Positions 9,955 to 18,781 of a DNA stretch of 64,000 bases are shown here, piece by piece. The notes beneath the pieces were generated by a model. The model was not told the DNA's origin and searched no databases. It saw nothing but the letters and a program-made list of their open reading frames with translations. The stretch's first letter is position 1. Each line of letters begins with the position of its first letter. A program made the position numbers and the translations under genes. Location: positions 340,324 to 404,323 of the forward strand of contig NZ_CSTD01000003.1 in NCBI RefSeq assembly GCF_001053185.1, given 5' to 3'. The stretch comes from Mycobacterium bohemicum DSM 44277. GTDB lineage: Bacteria; Actinomycetota; Actinomycetes; Mycobacteriales; Mycobacteriaceae.

Positions 9955-10056
9955 GGTCAGGGCGTAGGAACTCGCGCCCGCGTTGAGGGTCTGCACGAAC
10001 TGGTTGTGGAAGGTGGCCGCCTGGGCGGTCAAAGCGTTGAACTCTTGGGCGTGGGT
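9955..10056 (-). pseudogene. PE-domain fragment (about 100 bp)
   Basis: Read on the minus strand this stretch gives GTHAQEFNALTAQAATFHNQ, then FVQTLNAGASSYA. That is the second half of the PE domain (compare the family pattern HxQxYQALSAQAAAFHxQFVQ). It has no start, stop or flanking PE sequence: DUF1269 sequence ends on the left and arylsulfatase begins on the right. It is therefore a ~100-base piece of a PE or PE_PGRS gene stranded between two unrelated genes. Confidence 0.7.
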
Positions 10057-10064
10057 ACCGGGGC

Positions 10065-11690
10065 CAGTTCGACGAGGGCTGGGACGTCTACCGCCGCAAG
10101 ACGTTCGAACGCCAGAAGGAACTCGGGATCATCCCGCCCGACACCGAGCTCACCGAGCGGCCCGACCTGTTCCCGGCGTGGGAGCGCCTCTCGGACACCC
10201 AGAAGAAGCTGTACGCCCGGCAGATGGAGGTGTTCGCCGGGTTCTCCGAGAACGCCGACTGGAATGTCGGCCGGCTGCTCGACGCGATCGAGGACCTCGG
10301 CGAATCCGACAACACGCTGGTCTTCTACATCTGGGGCGACAACGGCGCCAGCATGGAAGGCACGGTCACCGGCTCGTTCAACGAGATGACGTTCCTCAAC
10401 GGCGTGGTGCTCGACGCCGATCACCAGCTGAAGCTGATCGAGCAGTACGGCGGGATCGAGGCGCTGGGCAACGAGCACACCGCGCCGCATTTCGCCTCCG
10501 CGTGGGCGCACGCGAACAACACCCCGTTCCAGTGGGGCAAGCAGATGGCCAGCCACCTCGGCGGTGCCCGTGACCCCATGGTGGTCGCCTGGCCGGCCCG
10601 GATCCGTCCGGACGCCCGGTTGCGGTCGCAGTTCACCCACTGCATCGACGTGGTGCCAACGGTGTTGGAGGCCATCGGTTTACCGGCGCCGACCCACGTC
10701 GACGGCATCGAACAGGAGGCCATGGACGGCACCAGCTTCCTGCACACCTTCGCCGACGCTGACGCCGAGGAGCGTCACACGGTGCAGTACTTCGAAATGT
10801 TCGGCAGCCGAGCCATTTACGAGGACGGCTGGTGGGCGTGCACCCGGCTGGACAAGGCGCCGTGGGACTTCTCCCCGGAGACGCTGCAGCGGTTCGCGCC
10901 CGGCAGGTACAACCCCGACGACGACGTGTGGGAGCTGTACTACCTGCCCGACGACTTCTCCCAGGCCAGGAACCTCGCCGCGGAGCGCCCGGACAAGGTC
11001 GCGGCGCTCACGCGCAGGTGGTGGGAGGAGGCCGAACGCAACCGGGTGCTGCCGCTGCTCGGGGGTGTGGCGGTGATGTTCGGCAACCTGCCGCCGCTAC
11101 CGACCACCACCCGGTTCTCCTTCAAGGGCGACGTGCAGAACATCCAGCGCGGCACGGTGCCCAGGATCTTCGGCCGCTCGTATGAGATCGAGGCGCGGCT
11201 GCACGTCCCGGACGAGGGCGCGCAGGGGGTGATCGTCGCCAACGGCGACTTCATCGGCGGGTTCGCGCTGTGGGTCGATGAGCGGCAGCGCCTGCACCAC
11301 ACCTACTCCTACCTCGGCGTGGACACCTACAAGCAGGTGTCCACCGAGCCGATCCCGACCGGCGACGTGACCGTGCGGGCGCTGTTCGAATCCGATCAGC
11401 CGCTCCCGGGTTCGGGCGGGCGGCTGACCCTGTGGGCCGACGACACCCTGATCGGCGAGGGCCGGATGCCCAATACGGTGCCGATGGCCTTCACCTCGTA
11501 CGCCGGGATGGACATCAGCCGCGACAACGGGCTGGTCGTAGACCTCGACTACGAGGACCGGGCGCCGTACGCGTTCACCGGAACGGTCAAAGAGGTGGTG
11601 TTCGACCTGAAACCCGTCGCCGGGGAGGCGGAGCTGGCGCTGCACGAGCACGCGTCGGTCCAGGCCATCGGCCACGGCGCGGCCGGCTGA
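10065..11690 (+). pseudogene. Arylsulfatase, N-terminally truncated
   Basis: About 541 residues of a large mycobacterial arylsulfatase. Visible are FDEGWDVYRR, a conserved phrase of bacterial arylsulfatases, VFYIWGDNGASMEG with the metal-binding Asp/Asn pair, HCIDVVPTVLEAIG and the beta-rich C-terminal region. The N-terminal ~200 or more residues are absent. They would hold the first metal ligands and the CxPxR motif whose cysteine becomes formylglycine, so the product would be inactive. Its place between phoY1 and lpqC matches atsB (Rv3299c) of M. tuberculosis, but with a join upstream I do not assign the paralogue firmly. The stop at 11690 is natural. Confidence 0.85.
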
Positions 11691-11705
11691 GACGACCGGC
11701 CCGGG

Positions 11706-11918
11706 CTACTGAAAGGGGGAGGCCGCGGGCAGGCTCGACAGGCCCTGCCGGATTCCCTGGTTCACCCTGTCGGTGCGGACCGGGCTGTCGGCCGGGGCGA
11801 CGTCGGCGCAGCCGCAGCTGAGTACACCGAAGACGCTGGGATCGGCGGCGGCGGGGGCGGCCAAGCCGAGACAAGTACCGAAAACGATTGCGCTGCTTAG
11901 TATTGCCTTACTTATCAA
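11706..11918 (-). CDS. Small secreted protein of unknown function
   Basis: A ~70-residue protein with a signal peptide (a hydrophobic run ending LAAPAAADPS) and a short mature part with two cysteines (SCGC) ending GLSSLPAASPFQ. I prefer the TTG at 11918, spaced normally after a GGAGA ribosome-binding site; an ATG at 11951 would add 11 residues with no good site. It is the first of several small secreted-protein genes on this strand. No family is recognised. Confidence 0.55.
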   Translation of the reverse strand: MISKAILSSAIVFGTCLGLAAPAAADPSVFGVLSCGCADVAPADSPVRTDRVNQGIRQGLSSLPAASPFQ

Positions 11919-12020
11919 GTGCAGTTCTCCGTAATAGGTGACACGCAACATGATACGGGCGGCCGGAAACCGGAGGGTTAACGCCGACGTTGCAATCAGG
12001 TCAGCGGGGTTGCGATCACG

Positions 12021-12356
12021 TTACGAGGCGTACTTGGGGCAGTACGTGCGAATGGCGGCGCCGACGAAGAACCCGGCGTGGTACCCGTCGAGGTTGCTGT
12101 TGCCCTGCACGGTCGACGCCACCTGCGCGGGGGTTTTGCCGTTGTCGAGTTCGTCGCAGACCTCGTGGGCCGCGACGAGCGCCTTGTCCGGGGATCCGAA
12201 TTTGATGCCCTTGGACTTCAGCGCCGACAGGAAGGAGTCATCGACCGCGTCGGCGTGCGCGACGCCGTCAAGCGGGCCCAGCAACAACCCCGCGGCCAGC
12301 ACCAGGCACGCCGCCGCGCGGGCAGGCAGGCCCCCGATGACGCCGTTGCTGGTCAT
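12021..12356 (-). CDS. DUF732 secreted protein
   Basis: A 111-residue protein with an N-terminal signal peptide cleaved near VAHA-DAVD. The DUF732 domain follows: DDSFLSALKSKGI, HEVCDELDNGK, and a C-terminal Cys in TYCPKY. The two conserved cysteines probably form a disulphide. DUF732 proteins are abundant small exported mycobacterial proteins of unknown role. ATG 12356 follows GGGAG. It is one of two intact copies in a row, with a third broken copy at 14865-15135. Confidence 0.85.
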   Translation of the reverse strand: MTSNGVIGGLPARAAACLVLAAGLLLGPLDGVAHADAVDDSFLSALKSKGIKFGSPDKALVAAHEVCDELDNGKTPAQVASTVQGNSNLDGYHAGFFVGAAIRTYCPKYAS

Positions 12357-12488
12357 TAAAACTCCCGTGGAACAAAACCGCCACCGAGGTGCGGCGGCGG
12401 TCGAGGCGACTTGCCATTTTACGTTCCCCGGCGGGGGACGTCTCAGAGTTGTCAAGCGGCTGTCACGCGGGTCTCCCCGGACCGGCCG

Positions 12489-12839
12489 TCAGGACGGGAT
12501 GTCGGCGTATTTCGGGCAGTACGCGCGTTCGGCCACGGCGACGAAGTAACCGGCGTTGTCGCCGTCGAGCGTGCTGCTGTTCATCACGTCGGTCGCGACC
12601 TGCTCCTGGGTCTTGCCCATGCCGAGCTGGTGACAGACCAGATGACCGGCGGCGATGGCGGATTGGTTCGTCTCGTGGACGATCCCGTGCGCCTTGAGCG
12701 CTGCGATGAACTCGTCGTCGACGACGTCGGCGCGGGCGGCGGGAGCCGCTCCGAGAGGGGCGAGCAGTGCGCCCGCCATCAGCGGGCCGGCGGCCAGCAA
12801 GGCCAGGCGGCCAGGCTTACGGATACGGATGCTGGTCAT
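12489..12839 (-). CDS. DUF732 secreted protein (second copy)
   Basis: A 116-residue paralogue of the neighbouring DUF732 gene. It has a basic start (MTSIRIRKPGR), a hydrophobic signal and an ARA-type cleavage site near residue 37. The domain follows with DDEFIAALKAHGI, GHLVCHQLGMGK and ERAYCPKYADI. The Cys pair is kept. It is probably a tandem duplication with divergence. Function unknown. Confidence 0.85.
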   Translation of the reverse strand: MTSIRIRKPGRLALLAAGPLMAGALLAPLGAAPAARADVVDDEFIAALKAHGIVHETNQSAIAAGHLVCHQLGMGKTQEQVATDVMNSSTLDGDNAGYFVAVAERAYCPKYADIPS

Positions 12840-13044
12840 GTGTGTCCCCGCTGCGATAGAAGCGTGATTGCTTTGTCGCCTCTAAGTGTTGCGCCGAAAG
12901 TGGCCGGCAGGTTAAGACGGGTTTCCCATCAGGCGACGTCGACATTGCCAACGTACCAACTTTGCGCTAGGTTCCGCCGCGGGCCACCGTCGTTCACCGG
13001 AGGGCCCTCGTCGATTCACCAGGCCGATCGGTAATTTGACTCCC

Positions 13045-13992
13045 GTGTCCAACGCGCGATGGTTGTGCCTCGCCGTCTCGGCGGTGTGCGCGGCGATCTG
13101 CGCGGCCTCGCCGGCGCTTCTCGCCGGCTGCGGCGCCCGCCACGTCTCGGCGTCGAGCGCCCGAGACATTGCCGGCACCTTCCGCGCGGACGGCATGGAC
13201 CGGACGTACCGCCTGCACGTACCGCCCGGCAATCCGGTGGGGCTGGTGCTCAGCCTGCATGGTGGCGGCGGCACCGGGGTCGGGCAGCAGGGCCTGACCG
13301 ACTTCGACGCGGTCGCCGACGCCCACGCCCTGCTGGTGGCCTATCCCGATGGCTACGACAAGAGCTGGGCCGACGGTCGCGGCGCGTCGCCCGCCGATCG
13401 CCGCCACGTCGACGACGCGGGTTTCCTCGTCGCGCTCGCGGGCAGGCTCGCGACCGACTACGGCGTCCCCGCCGGGCACGTGTTCGTCACCGGAATGTCC
13501 AACGGGGCGTTCATGTCCAACCGCCTGGCGTGCGAGCACGCCGACGCGTTCGCCGCGGTCGCGGCGGTGGCCGGGACGCTGGGCGCGGGCGTGGGCTGCA
13601 ACCCGTCGCGGCCGGTGTCGGTCCTGGCGGCGCACGGCACCGCCGACCCGCTGGTCCCGTTCAACGGCGGGGAGGTGCGTGGCCGCGGCGGGGTGAGCCA
13701 CGCGATCTCGGCCCGCGGCATGGTGGACCGCTGGCGTTCGGTCGACGGGTGCCAGGGCGATCCGTCGGTGCAGCCGCTGCCCGGCGCCGGCGACGGCACC
13801 CTCGTGCGCCGATTCGATTGGGCGTCGTGTGCGGCGTCCACGGAGGTGGTCTTCTACCAGATCGACAGCGGCGGGCATACCTGGCCGGGCGGCAAGCAGT
13901 ACCTGCCGAAGGCGATCATCGGCGCCACCGCCCGCGGGCTGGACGCCTCGGAGGTGATCGCGCAGTTCTTCCTGGCGCACGCCAGGGACTAG
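13045..13992 (+). CDS. lpqC: Lipoprotein LpqC, PHB-depolymerase/feruloyl-esterase-like alpha/beta hydrolase
   Basis: A ~315-residue lipoprotein esterase. The signal ends in the lipobox LLAGC, so the enzyme is tethered to the outer face of the membrane. The mature part is a LpqC/poly(3-hydroxybutyrate) depolymerase-type alpha/beta hydrolase: oxyanion region [10 protein letters not shown], nucleophile elbow GMSNG (Ser ~152), [14 protein letters not shown] with the acid residue, and a late His in GGHTWPGG. I use GTG 13045; TTG 13036 is also in frame. Order with the arylsulfatase and lhr matches Rv3298c. The natural substrate is unknown. Confidence 0.87.
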   Translation: MSNARWLCLAVSAVCAAICAASPALLAGCGARHVSASSARDIAGTFRADGMDRTYRLHVPPGNPVGLVLSLHGGGGTGVGQQGLTDFDAVADAHALLVAYPDGYDKSWADGRGASPADRRHVDDAGFLVALAGRLATDYGVPAGHVFVTGMSNGAFMSNRLACEHADAFAAVAAVAGTLGAGVGCNPSRPVSVLAAHGTADPLVPFNGGEVRGRGGVSHAISARGMVDRWRSVDGCQGDPSVQPLPGAGDGTLVRRFDWASCAASTEVVFYQIDSGGHTWPGGKQYLPKAIIGATARGLDASEVIAQFFLAHARD

Positions 13993-14088
13993 CGGGCGAC
14001 CAGCGGTGTACGGGCGGCGAACGGCAGTTGAACGCCCGGCGCCACGGGCTTGAGGTTGTTAGCATGCCTCATGCTCGGAGGAATCGGG

Positions 14089-14861
14089 TTGAGGCTCAGG
14101 CGATTCGGCGCCGTCCTGGTTGCCGTGGCCACCGTTGCGGCCGCGGCGGCGGCGTGCGGCGGCGACAACGACGCGACCGGGACGAGCACGACGGCGCCAC
14201 TGCGGCAAGGATCTTCAACGGGGCCATCCCCGCGTGGAACGACGGCGCGATCGCGGCCCTGAACCCCGGCGTCCCGCTGCCGGCCGAGCCGATCCGGGTC
14301 ATCTTCCGCAGCGACGAGTCCGGCACCACGGACAACTTCCAGCGCTACCTGGACAGCGCGTCCAACGGCGCGTGGGGCAGGGGCGCCGGCAAGACGTTCA
14401 CCGGCGGCGTGGGCGAGGGCGCCAAGGGCAACGACGGCGCGGCCGCCGCCGTCAAGGCCACCGAGGGGGCCATCACCTACAACGAATGGTCGTTCGCGAC
14501 CGCGCAACACCTGAGCATGGCCAGAATCATCACGTCGGCCGGACCCGAGCCGGTGGCCGTCAGCGCGGATTCGGTGGGCAAGACGATCTCGGCGGCCTGG
14601 TTCATCCGCGACGGCAACGACCTGGCCCTCGACACGATCTCGTTCTACCGGCCCAACCAGCCCGACGCCTACCCGATCGTGCTGGCCACCTACGAACTGG
14701 TGTGCTCGAAATACCCCGACCCGCAGGTCGGCGCGGCAGTGCGGGCGTTCCTGCAGAGCACGATCGGCGGCGGCCAGAATGGCTTGGCGGACAACGGTTA
14801 CATCCCCGTCCCGCCCGAGTTCAAGTCACGGTTGTCGAAGGCGGTCGACGCGATTTCCTGA
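14089..14861 (+). pseudogene. PstS phosphate-binding lipoprotein with internal deletion and frameshift
   Basis: The start (TTG 14089 after GGAGG, or ATG 14071) encodes a lipoprotein signal with lipobox AAAAC and the first mature residues. Near 14190-14207 the frame shifts. Sequence resumes in another frame at [13 protein letters not shown] and runs to 14861 with [12 protein letters not shown] and [13 protein letters not shown], matching the C-terminal two-thirds of PstS. Against the intact paralogue at 38417-39532, about 110-120 residues are missing, including the N-terminal phosphate-binding Ser loop (GSGAAAQ). The two ends fit the same PstS subtype, so this is an internal loss rather than two genes. 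Confidence 0.85.
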
Positions 14862-14864
14862 CGC

Positions 14865-15135
14865 TCAGGACGCGCTGTGGTAGCGCGGGCAGTACGCGGC
14901 GACGCTCGCGCCGACGAAGAATCCCGCGCGGTAGCCGTCGAGCTGGCTGTTGGTCATCACCTCGGTCGCGACGTCGGACTTCTGCTTGCCCAGGTCGAGT
15001 TCGTCACAGACCTCGTGGCCGGCGATGAGCGCGGCCTGCGGCGACGCGAAGTTGATGCCCTTGGCCTTCACCGCGTTCAGGAACGCGTAGTCGACGGCGT
15101 CGGCGTGCGCGGTCGCGGCCGCCACGGCCGCCAGC
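14865..15135 (-). pseudogene. DUF732 secreted protein, lacking its N-terminus
   Basis: This reads the end of a signal peptide (LAAVAAATAHADA) and a complete DUF732 domain: DYAFLNAVKAKGI, HEVCDELDLGK, AAYCPRYHSAS, then stop. The start codon and most of the signal peptide are lost where the sequence runs into the lhr helicase on the same strand. It is a close paralogue of the gene at 12021-12356. Confidence 0.8.
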
Positions 15136-16870
15136 TGGTGGCGCCCAGCGAGATGACGTCGCCGGGCCGCGACTCGTAGACCATCTCCTCGTCGAGTTCG
15201 CCCACCCGCGAGGGCTTTTCGGGGTCGGTGGCGAGGTAGACGGTGAACATGCCCCGGTCCGGGATCGCCCCGCCGGAGGTGACGGCCAGCCGCTGCGCGC
15301 CGGGCCGCGCGGTCAGCGTGCCGGCATCGCGGTCGTAGACGAGCCGCGGGCGCAGTTCCGCGAAGTCGGTGGACGGATACTTGCCCGCCAGCAGGTCCAG
15401 GGTGGCCTCGTAGACGCTGCGCGGCAGGGTCGCGAACGGGGCGGCCCGCCGCACGGTGTCGAACCACCGGTCGGCGTCCAGCGGCTCGAGCGCGGCCGCC
15501 GCCACCGTGTGCTGCGCCAGGATGTCCAGCGGGTTGGCCGGCACCCGCATCGTCTCGATCTGGCCGGCCAGCATCCGCTGCACGGTCACCGCGCAGCCGA
15601 TGAGGTCGGTGCGGTGCTTGGGGAACAGCACCCCCCGGGAGACCTCGCCGACCTGGTGGCCGGCCCGGCCGATCCGCTGCAGCCCGCTGGCGACCGACGG
15701 CGGCGCCTCGACCTGGATCACCAGGTCCACCGCGCCCATGTCGATACCCAGCTCCAGGCTGGACGTCGCCACCACGGCCTTGAGCAGCCCCCGCTTTAGG
15801 TCGTCCTCGACCAGGGCGCGCTGCTCCTTGCTGACCGAACCGTGGTGGGCGCGCGCGAGCACCGGGTCCGCGCCGTAGGTCTGGCCGCTGCCCATGATGT
15901 GCGCCGGCGCGCCGCCCGGCACCCCGGGATTGGCGTCGGTGGTCAGGGTCTGGCCGCAGCGCTCGGCGTGGATCTCGTTGAGCCGGGCCGTGAGCCGCTC
16001 GGCGAGCCGCCGGGAGTTGGCGAACACGATGGTCGAGTTGTGCGACTCGATCAGGTCGACCAGGCGGGCCTCGACGTCGGGCCAGATGCTGTTGTTCTCC
16101 AGGTTCGCCATGTCCGGCACCGGCACCTGCACGCTGAGCTCGACCGTCTTGGACGACGCCGGGGCCACGATCGTGGTGGGGTGCCGGCCGGACAGGAACC
16201 GGGCCAGCTCCTCGGGCGGACGCACGGTGGCCGACAACCCGATGCGCTGCGCGGGCCGCCCGCCCCGCAGCTCGTCGAGGCGCTCGAGCGAAAGCGCGAG
16301 GTGCGCGCCCCGCTTGCCGGCGGCGATGGCGTGGATCTCATCGACGATCACCGTCGCCACGCCGGCCAGGGTCTCCCGCGCGGCCGAGGTCAGCATCAAA
16401 AACAGCGACTCCGGGGTGGTGATCAGCACGTCGGGGGGGCGGGCGATGAGCTGGCGGCGCTGGGCCGGCGGGGTGTCGCCGGACCGGACGCCGACGCTGA
16501 TGGCGGGCGGGGGCACGCCGTGCCGGGCGGCCACCCGGGTGAGCCCGGCCAGCGGGGTGCGCAGGTTGCGCTCGACGTCGACCGCCAGCGCCTTGAGCGG
16601 GGAGACGTAGAGCACGCGGGTGCCCGCCGGCGCGTCGGCGGAGCCGGCGAGGGACGCGAGCGAATCCAGGGCCCACAGGAAGGCCGCCAGGGTCTTGCCC
16701 GAGCCGGTGGGCGCGATCACCAGGGTGTTCTTCCCGTCGGCGATGGCGTCCCACGCCTGCGCCTGCGCGGTGGTCGGCGCGGCGAAGGTGCCCTCGAACC
16801 ACTCCCGGGTGATGCGGCCGAAACGGCGCAGTGGATCGGGAGGCGGCGGGGAACCGCGGCGAGCGTTCAC
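15136..16870 (-). pseudogene. lhr: Lhr superfamily II DNA helicase, C-terminally truncated
   Basis: The first ~578 residues of Lhr (1513 residues in M. tuberculosis, Rv3296), a DNA repair helicase with 3'-5' polarity. Helicase motifs are intact: Walker A APTGSGKT, motif II VDEIHA, motif III SATV, and QRIGRAGH of motif VI. The winged-helix and C-terminal domains are missing: after GDVISLGATSW the frame runs into DUF732 sequence. In M. tuberculosis nei (Rv3297) follows lhr; it is also absent here, which fits loss of a few kilobases at this join. ATG 16870 is the normal start. Confidence 0.88.
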
Positions 16871-16904
16871 CCCCCCATGGTGCCAACCGGTGCCGACACG
16901 AGCC

Positions 16905-17570
16905 TTACAGTCGCGCGGTGGCCATCGCCCCGGCCAGCTCCTCCGGGATCTCCGGCACGCGGGCGATGGCGTCCAGCAGGGCGTGCGCGCAGGCGTCGGC
17001 CAGCCGGTCGGCGTCGGTCGTGGGGTCGATGATGCGCTGGCGGCACACCTCGAAGGTGAACGAAAGCCAGCCGCTGAGGATCACCCGCAGGTCCCGCTCG
17101 ACGTCGGGCTGCAGGGCCCGGTTGTCCTGCATGCCGCTGACCACCTCGGCGATCCGGGACATGATGTGTTCCATTTGGCGGTTCTTGGCTTCCTCGTCGA
17201 TCCCGAGCAGGACCGGGTCGGACCGGCCGAGGCCCACGTACGCCGCCCACGCCGCCTCCGGGTTCTGCTCGTGATAGGCCATGTAGGCCAGCACCCCGGT
17301 GCGGATCTCCTCGAACATCGTCATGCCCGCGGGCGGGGGGTTGTTGGTGGCCTCGTACAAACGGTCGGCCTCGTCCTTCACGACCGCCGCGAAGAACGCC
17401 CGCTTGTCGGGAAAGTAGTGGTACATCAGGGCCCGCGAGACCCCGGCGCGTTCGGCTATCTCGTCGATGCGGACCTCGTCATAGGGTCGTTTCCCAAAGA
17501 CTTCTGCCCCCAACGCGAGCAGCTCGGCACGGCGATCCTCGGGGGATAGCCGCCTTCTAGCTGTCGGCAT
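16905..17570 (-). CDS. TetR-family transcriptional regulator
   Basis: A 221-residue TetR repressor. The DNA-binding helix-turn-helix is at about residues 28-55 (IDEIAERAGVSRALMYHYFPDK). The rest is the helical ligand-binding/dimerisation domain with many Trp/Tyr in the pocket region. It matches the Rv3295 regulator next to lhr in M. tuberculosis in position and length. It is transcribed toward lhr with a 34-base gap and could share its transcript. Ligand and targets are unknown. Confidence 0.85.
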   Translation of the reverse strand: MPTARRRLSPEDRRAELLALGAEVFGKRPYDEVRIDEIAERAGVSRALMYHYFPDKRAFFAAVVKDEADRLYEATNNPPPAGMTMFEEIRTGVLAYMAYHEQNPEAAWAAYVGLGRSDPVLLGIDEEAKNRQMEHIMSRIAEVVSGMQDNRALQPDVERDLRVILSGWLSFTFEVCRQRIIDPTTDADRLADACAHALLDAIARVPEIPEELAGAMATARL

Positions 17571-17738
17571 GTGTCAGATAGTACTCACCGAGGTTAAGGG
17601 CGGTTTGTCTCGGCAGTGGGCCGGGTGGGCAACCGTGAAATTCCCCTGGCGTGAGTTCACCTGGCGCGGTAACTTTTTCCACCCGGAACCCGATGCACTA
17701 CACGGCAGCGCTGGTCGGGAGTATTCGAGGGGCAGGGG

Positions 17739-18122
17739 ATGCAGAGGGCAGGTGAGCGATCGCCGGGCGATCACCTCGGGCGCGAGGACCGCGAGGTGCA
17801 CGCCGCCGTGAGGTTCGCCGTGCTGGCGGCGGCCGCCGGGCTCGGGTTCTTGATCCTGGCCGCCTTGTGGGTCAGCACCTGCCCCGGGACCAGCGTCGAC
17901 ACGGCGGCCTGCGGCGCACCGCAGCGCGCGCTGCTGGCCCTCGGCAGTCCGGTGATTCTGTTCGTCGCCGGGCTGTGGGCGTTCCTGCGCACCTATCGGG
18001 TGTGGAAGGCCGAGGGCACCTGGTGGGGATGGCAAGGGGCCGGCTGGTTCCTGCTCACGTTGATGGTGCTGACCGTGTCCATGGGCGTCGCGCCCATCGC
18101 CGGGCCCGCGCTGACGGGTTAG
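17739..18122 (+). CDS. Small membrane protein upstream of rsbW-sigF
   Basis: A 127-residue protein with three predicted membrane helices (about 24-46, 65-84 and 100-118), a hydrophilic N-terminus and a Trp-rich loop (GTWWGWQGAGW). ATG 17739 follows AGGGGC. Location and orientation match Rv3289c, the small membrane protein upstream of the usfY-rsbW-sigF operon in M. tuberculosis. No enzyme motif is seen. The usfY gene expected between it and rsbW was not recognised here. Confidence 0.7.
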   Translation: MQRAGERSPGDHLGREDREVHAAVRFAVLAAAAGLGFLILAALWVSTCPGTSVDTAACGAPQRALLALGSPVILFVAGLWAFLRTYRVWKAEGTWWGWQGAGWFLLTLMVLTVSMGVAPIAGPALTG

Positions 18123-18145
18123 CGTTCAGCCGCGGGAAATCCGGC

Positions 18146-18170
18146 GGTTACCGCGCTTACCGAGTGGGTA
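18146..18170 (+). promoter_or_regulatory. Candidate SigF-dependent promoter of the rsbW-sigF operon
   Basis: GGTTA at 18146-18150 and GGGTA at 18166-18170 are separated by 15 bases. This fits the mycobacterial SigF consensus (GGTTT, 15-17 bases, GGGTA). It lies ~175 bases before rsbW, as expected for the autoregulated sigF operon. The match is by eye; one of ten consensus bases deviates. Confidence 0.5.
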
Positions 18171-18343
18171 TCAGGTGTAGACCATGATGAGTGCCCTCAA
18201 GGTCTTGCCAGCGAGATCAGACGCCGACATCGACGTCCGCATCGGGCGAGTACCCGGCGGCGATCATGACTAACCAATTGGAGCCTACGGTCCACGGCAG
18301 GCTGCAGAGTAGTAGTTTCAGTCAAACGGTGCCGGGAGACCAG

Positions 18344-18781
18344 ATGTCCGATGCGGGAGCGCGCGCCAACAGGAGTCAACGAGGCCATCGCGCGGTAGAA
18401 CTGCACGTCGCGGCGCGCCTGGAGAACCTGGCGATGCTGCGCACCCTGGTCGGCGCGATCGGCACCTTCGAGGACCTCGACTTCGACGCCGTCGCCGACC
18501 TGCGCCTCGCGGTCGACGAGGTGTGCACCCGGCTCATCCGCTCGGCCACCCCGGACGCCACGCTGGTCGTGGTGGTGGACCCGCGCGACGACGAGCTGGT
18601 GGTGGAGGCCTCGGCCGCCTGCGACACCCACGACGTGGTGGCGCCCGGCAGCTTCAGCTGGCACGTCCTGACCTCGCTGGCCGACGATGTCCAGACCTTC
18701 CACGACGGCCGCGAACCGAACGAAAGCGGCAGCATCTTCGGTATCAAGCTGACGGCGCGACGGGTGGCCTCCAGCAGGTGA
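18344..18781 (+). CDS. rsbW: Anti-sigma factor RsbW (UsfX), SigF antagonist
   Basis: A 145-residue GHKL-type anti-sigma factor nearly identical in layout to M. tuberculosis RsbW/UsfX: HVAARLENLAMLRTLV, then the N-box region DLRLAVDEVCTRLI, then SFSWHVLTSLADDV. It binds SigF and keeps it from RNA polymerase until an anti-anti-sigma factor displaces it. ATG 18344 follows GGGAGA; longer in-frame starts upstream lack a site and conservation. It overlaps sigF by 4 bases (GTGA), so translation is coupled. The upstream SigF-like promoter suggests autoregulation. Confidence 0.93.
   Translation: MSDAGARANRSQRGHRAVELHVAARLENLAMLRTLVGAIGTFEDLDFDAVADLRLAVDEVCTRLIRSATPDATLVVVVDPRDDELVVEASAACDTHDVVAPGSFSWHVLTSLADDVQTFHDGREPNESGSIFGIKLTARRVASSR

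Noticed and set aside
9945..10068. Insertion element carrying a PE gene
   Set aside because: No terminal inverted repeats, target duplication or transposase; only ~100 bp of PE domain, and both flanks are broken, so an assembly join is simpler.
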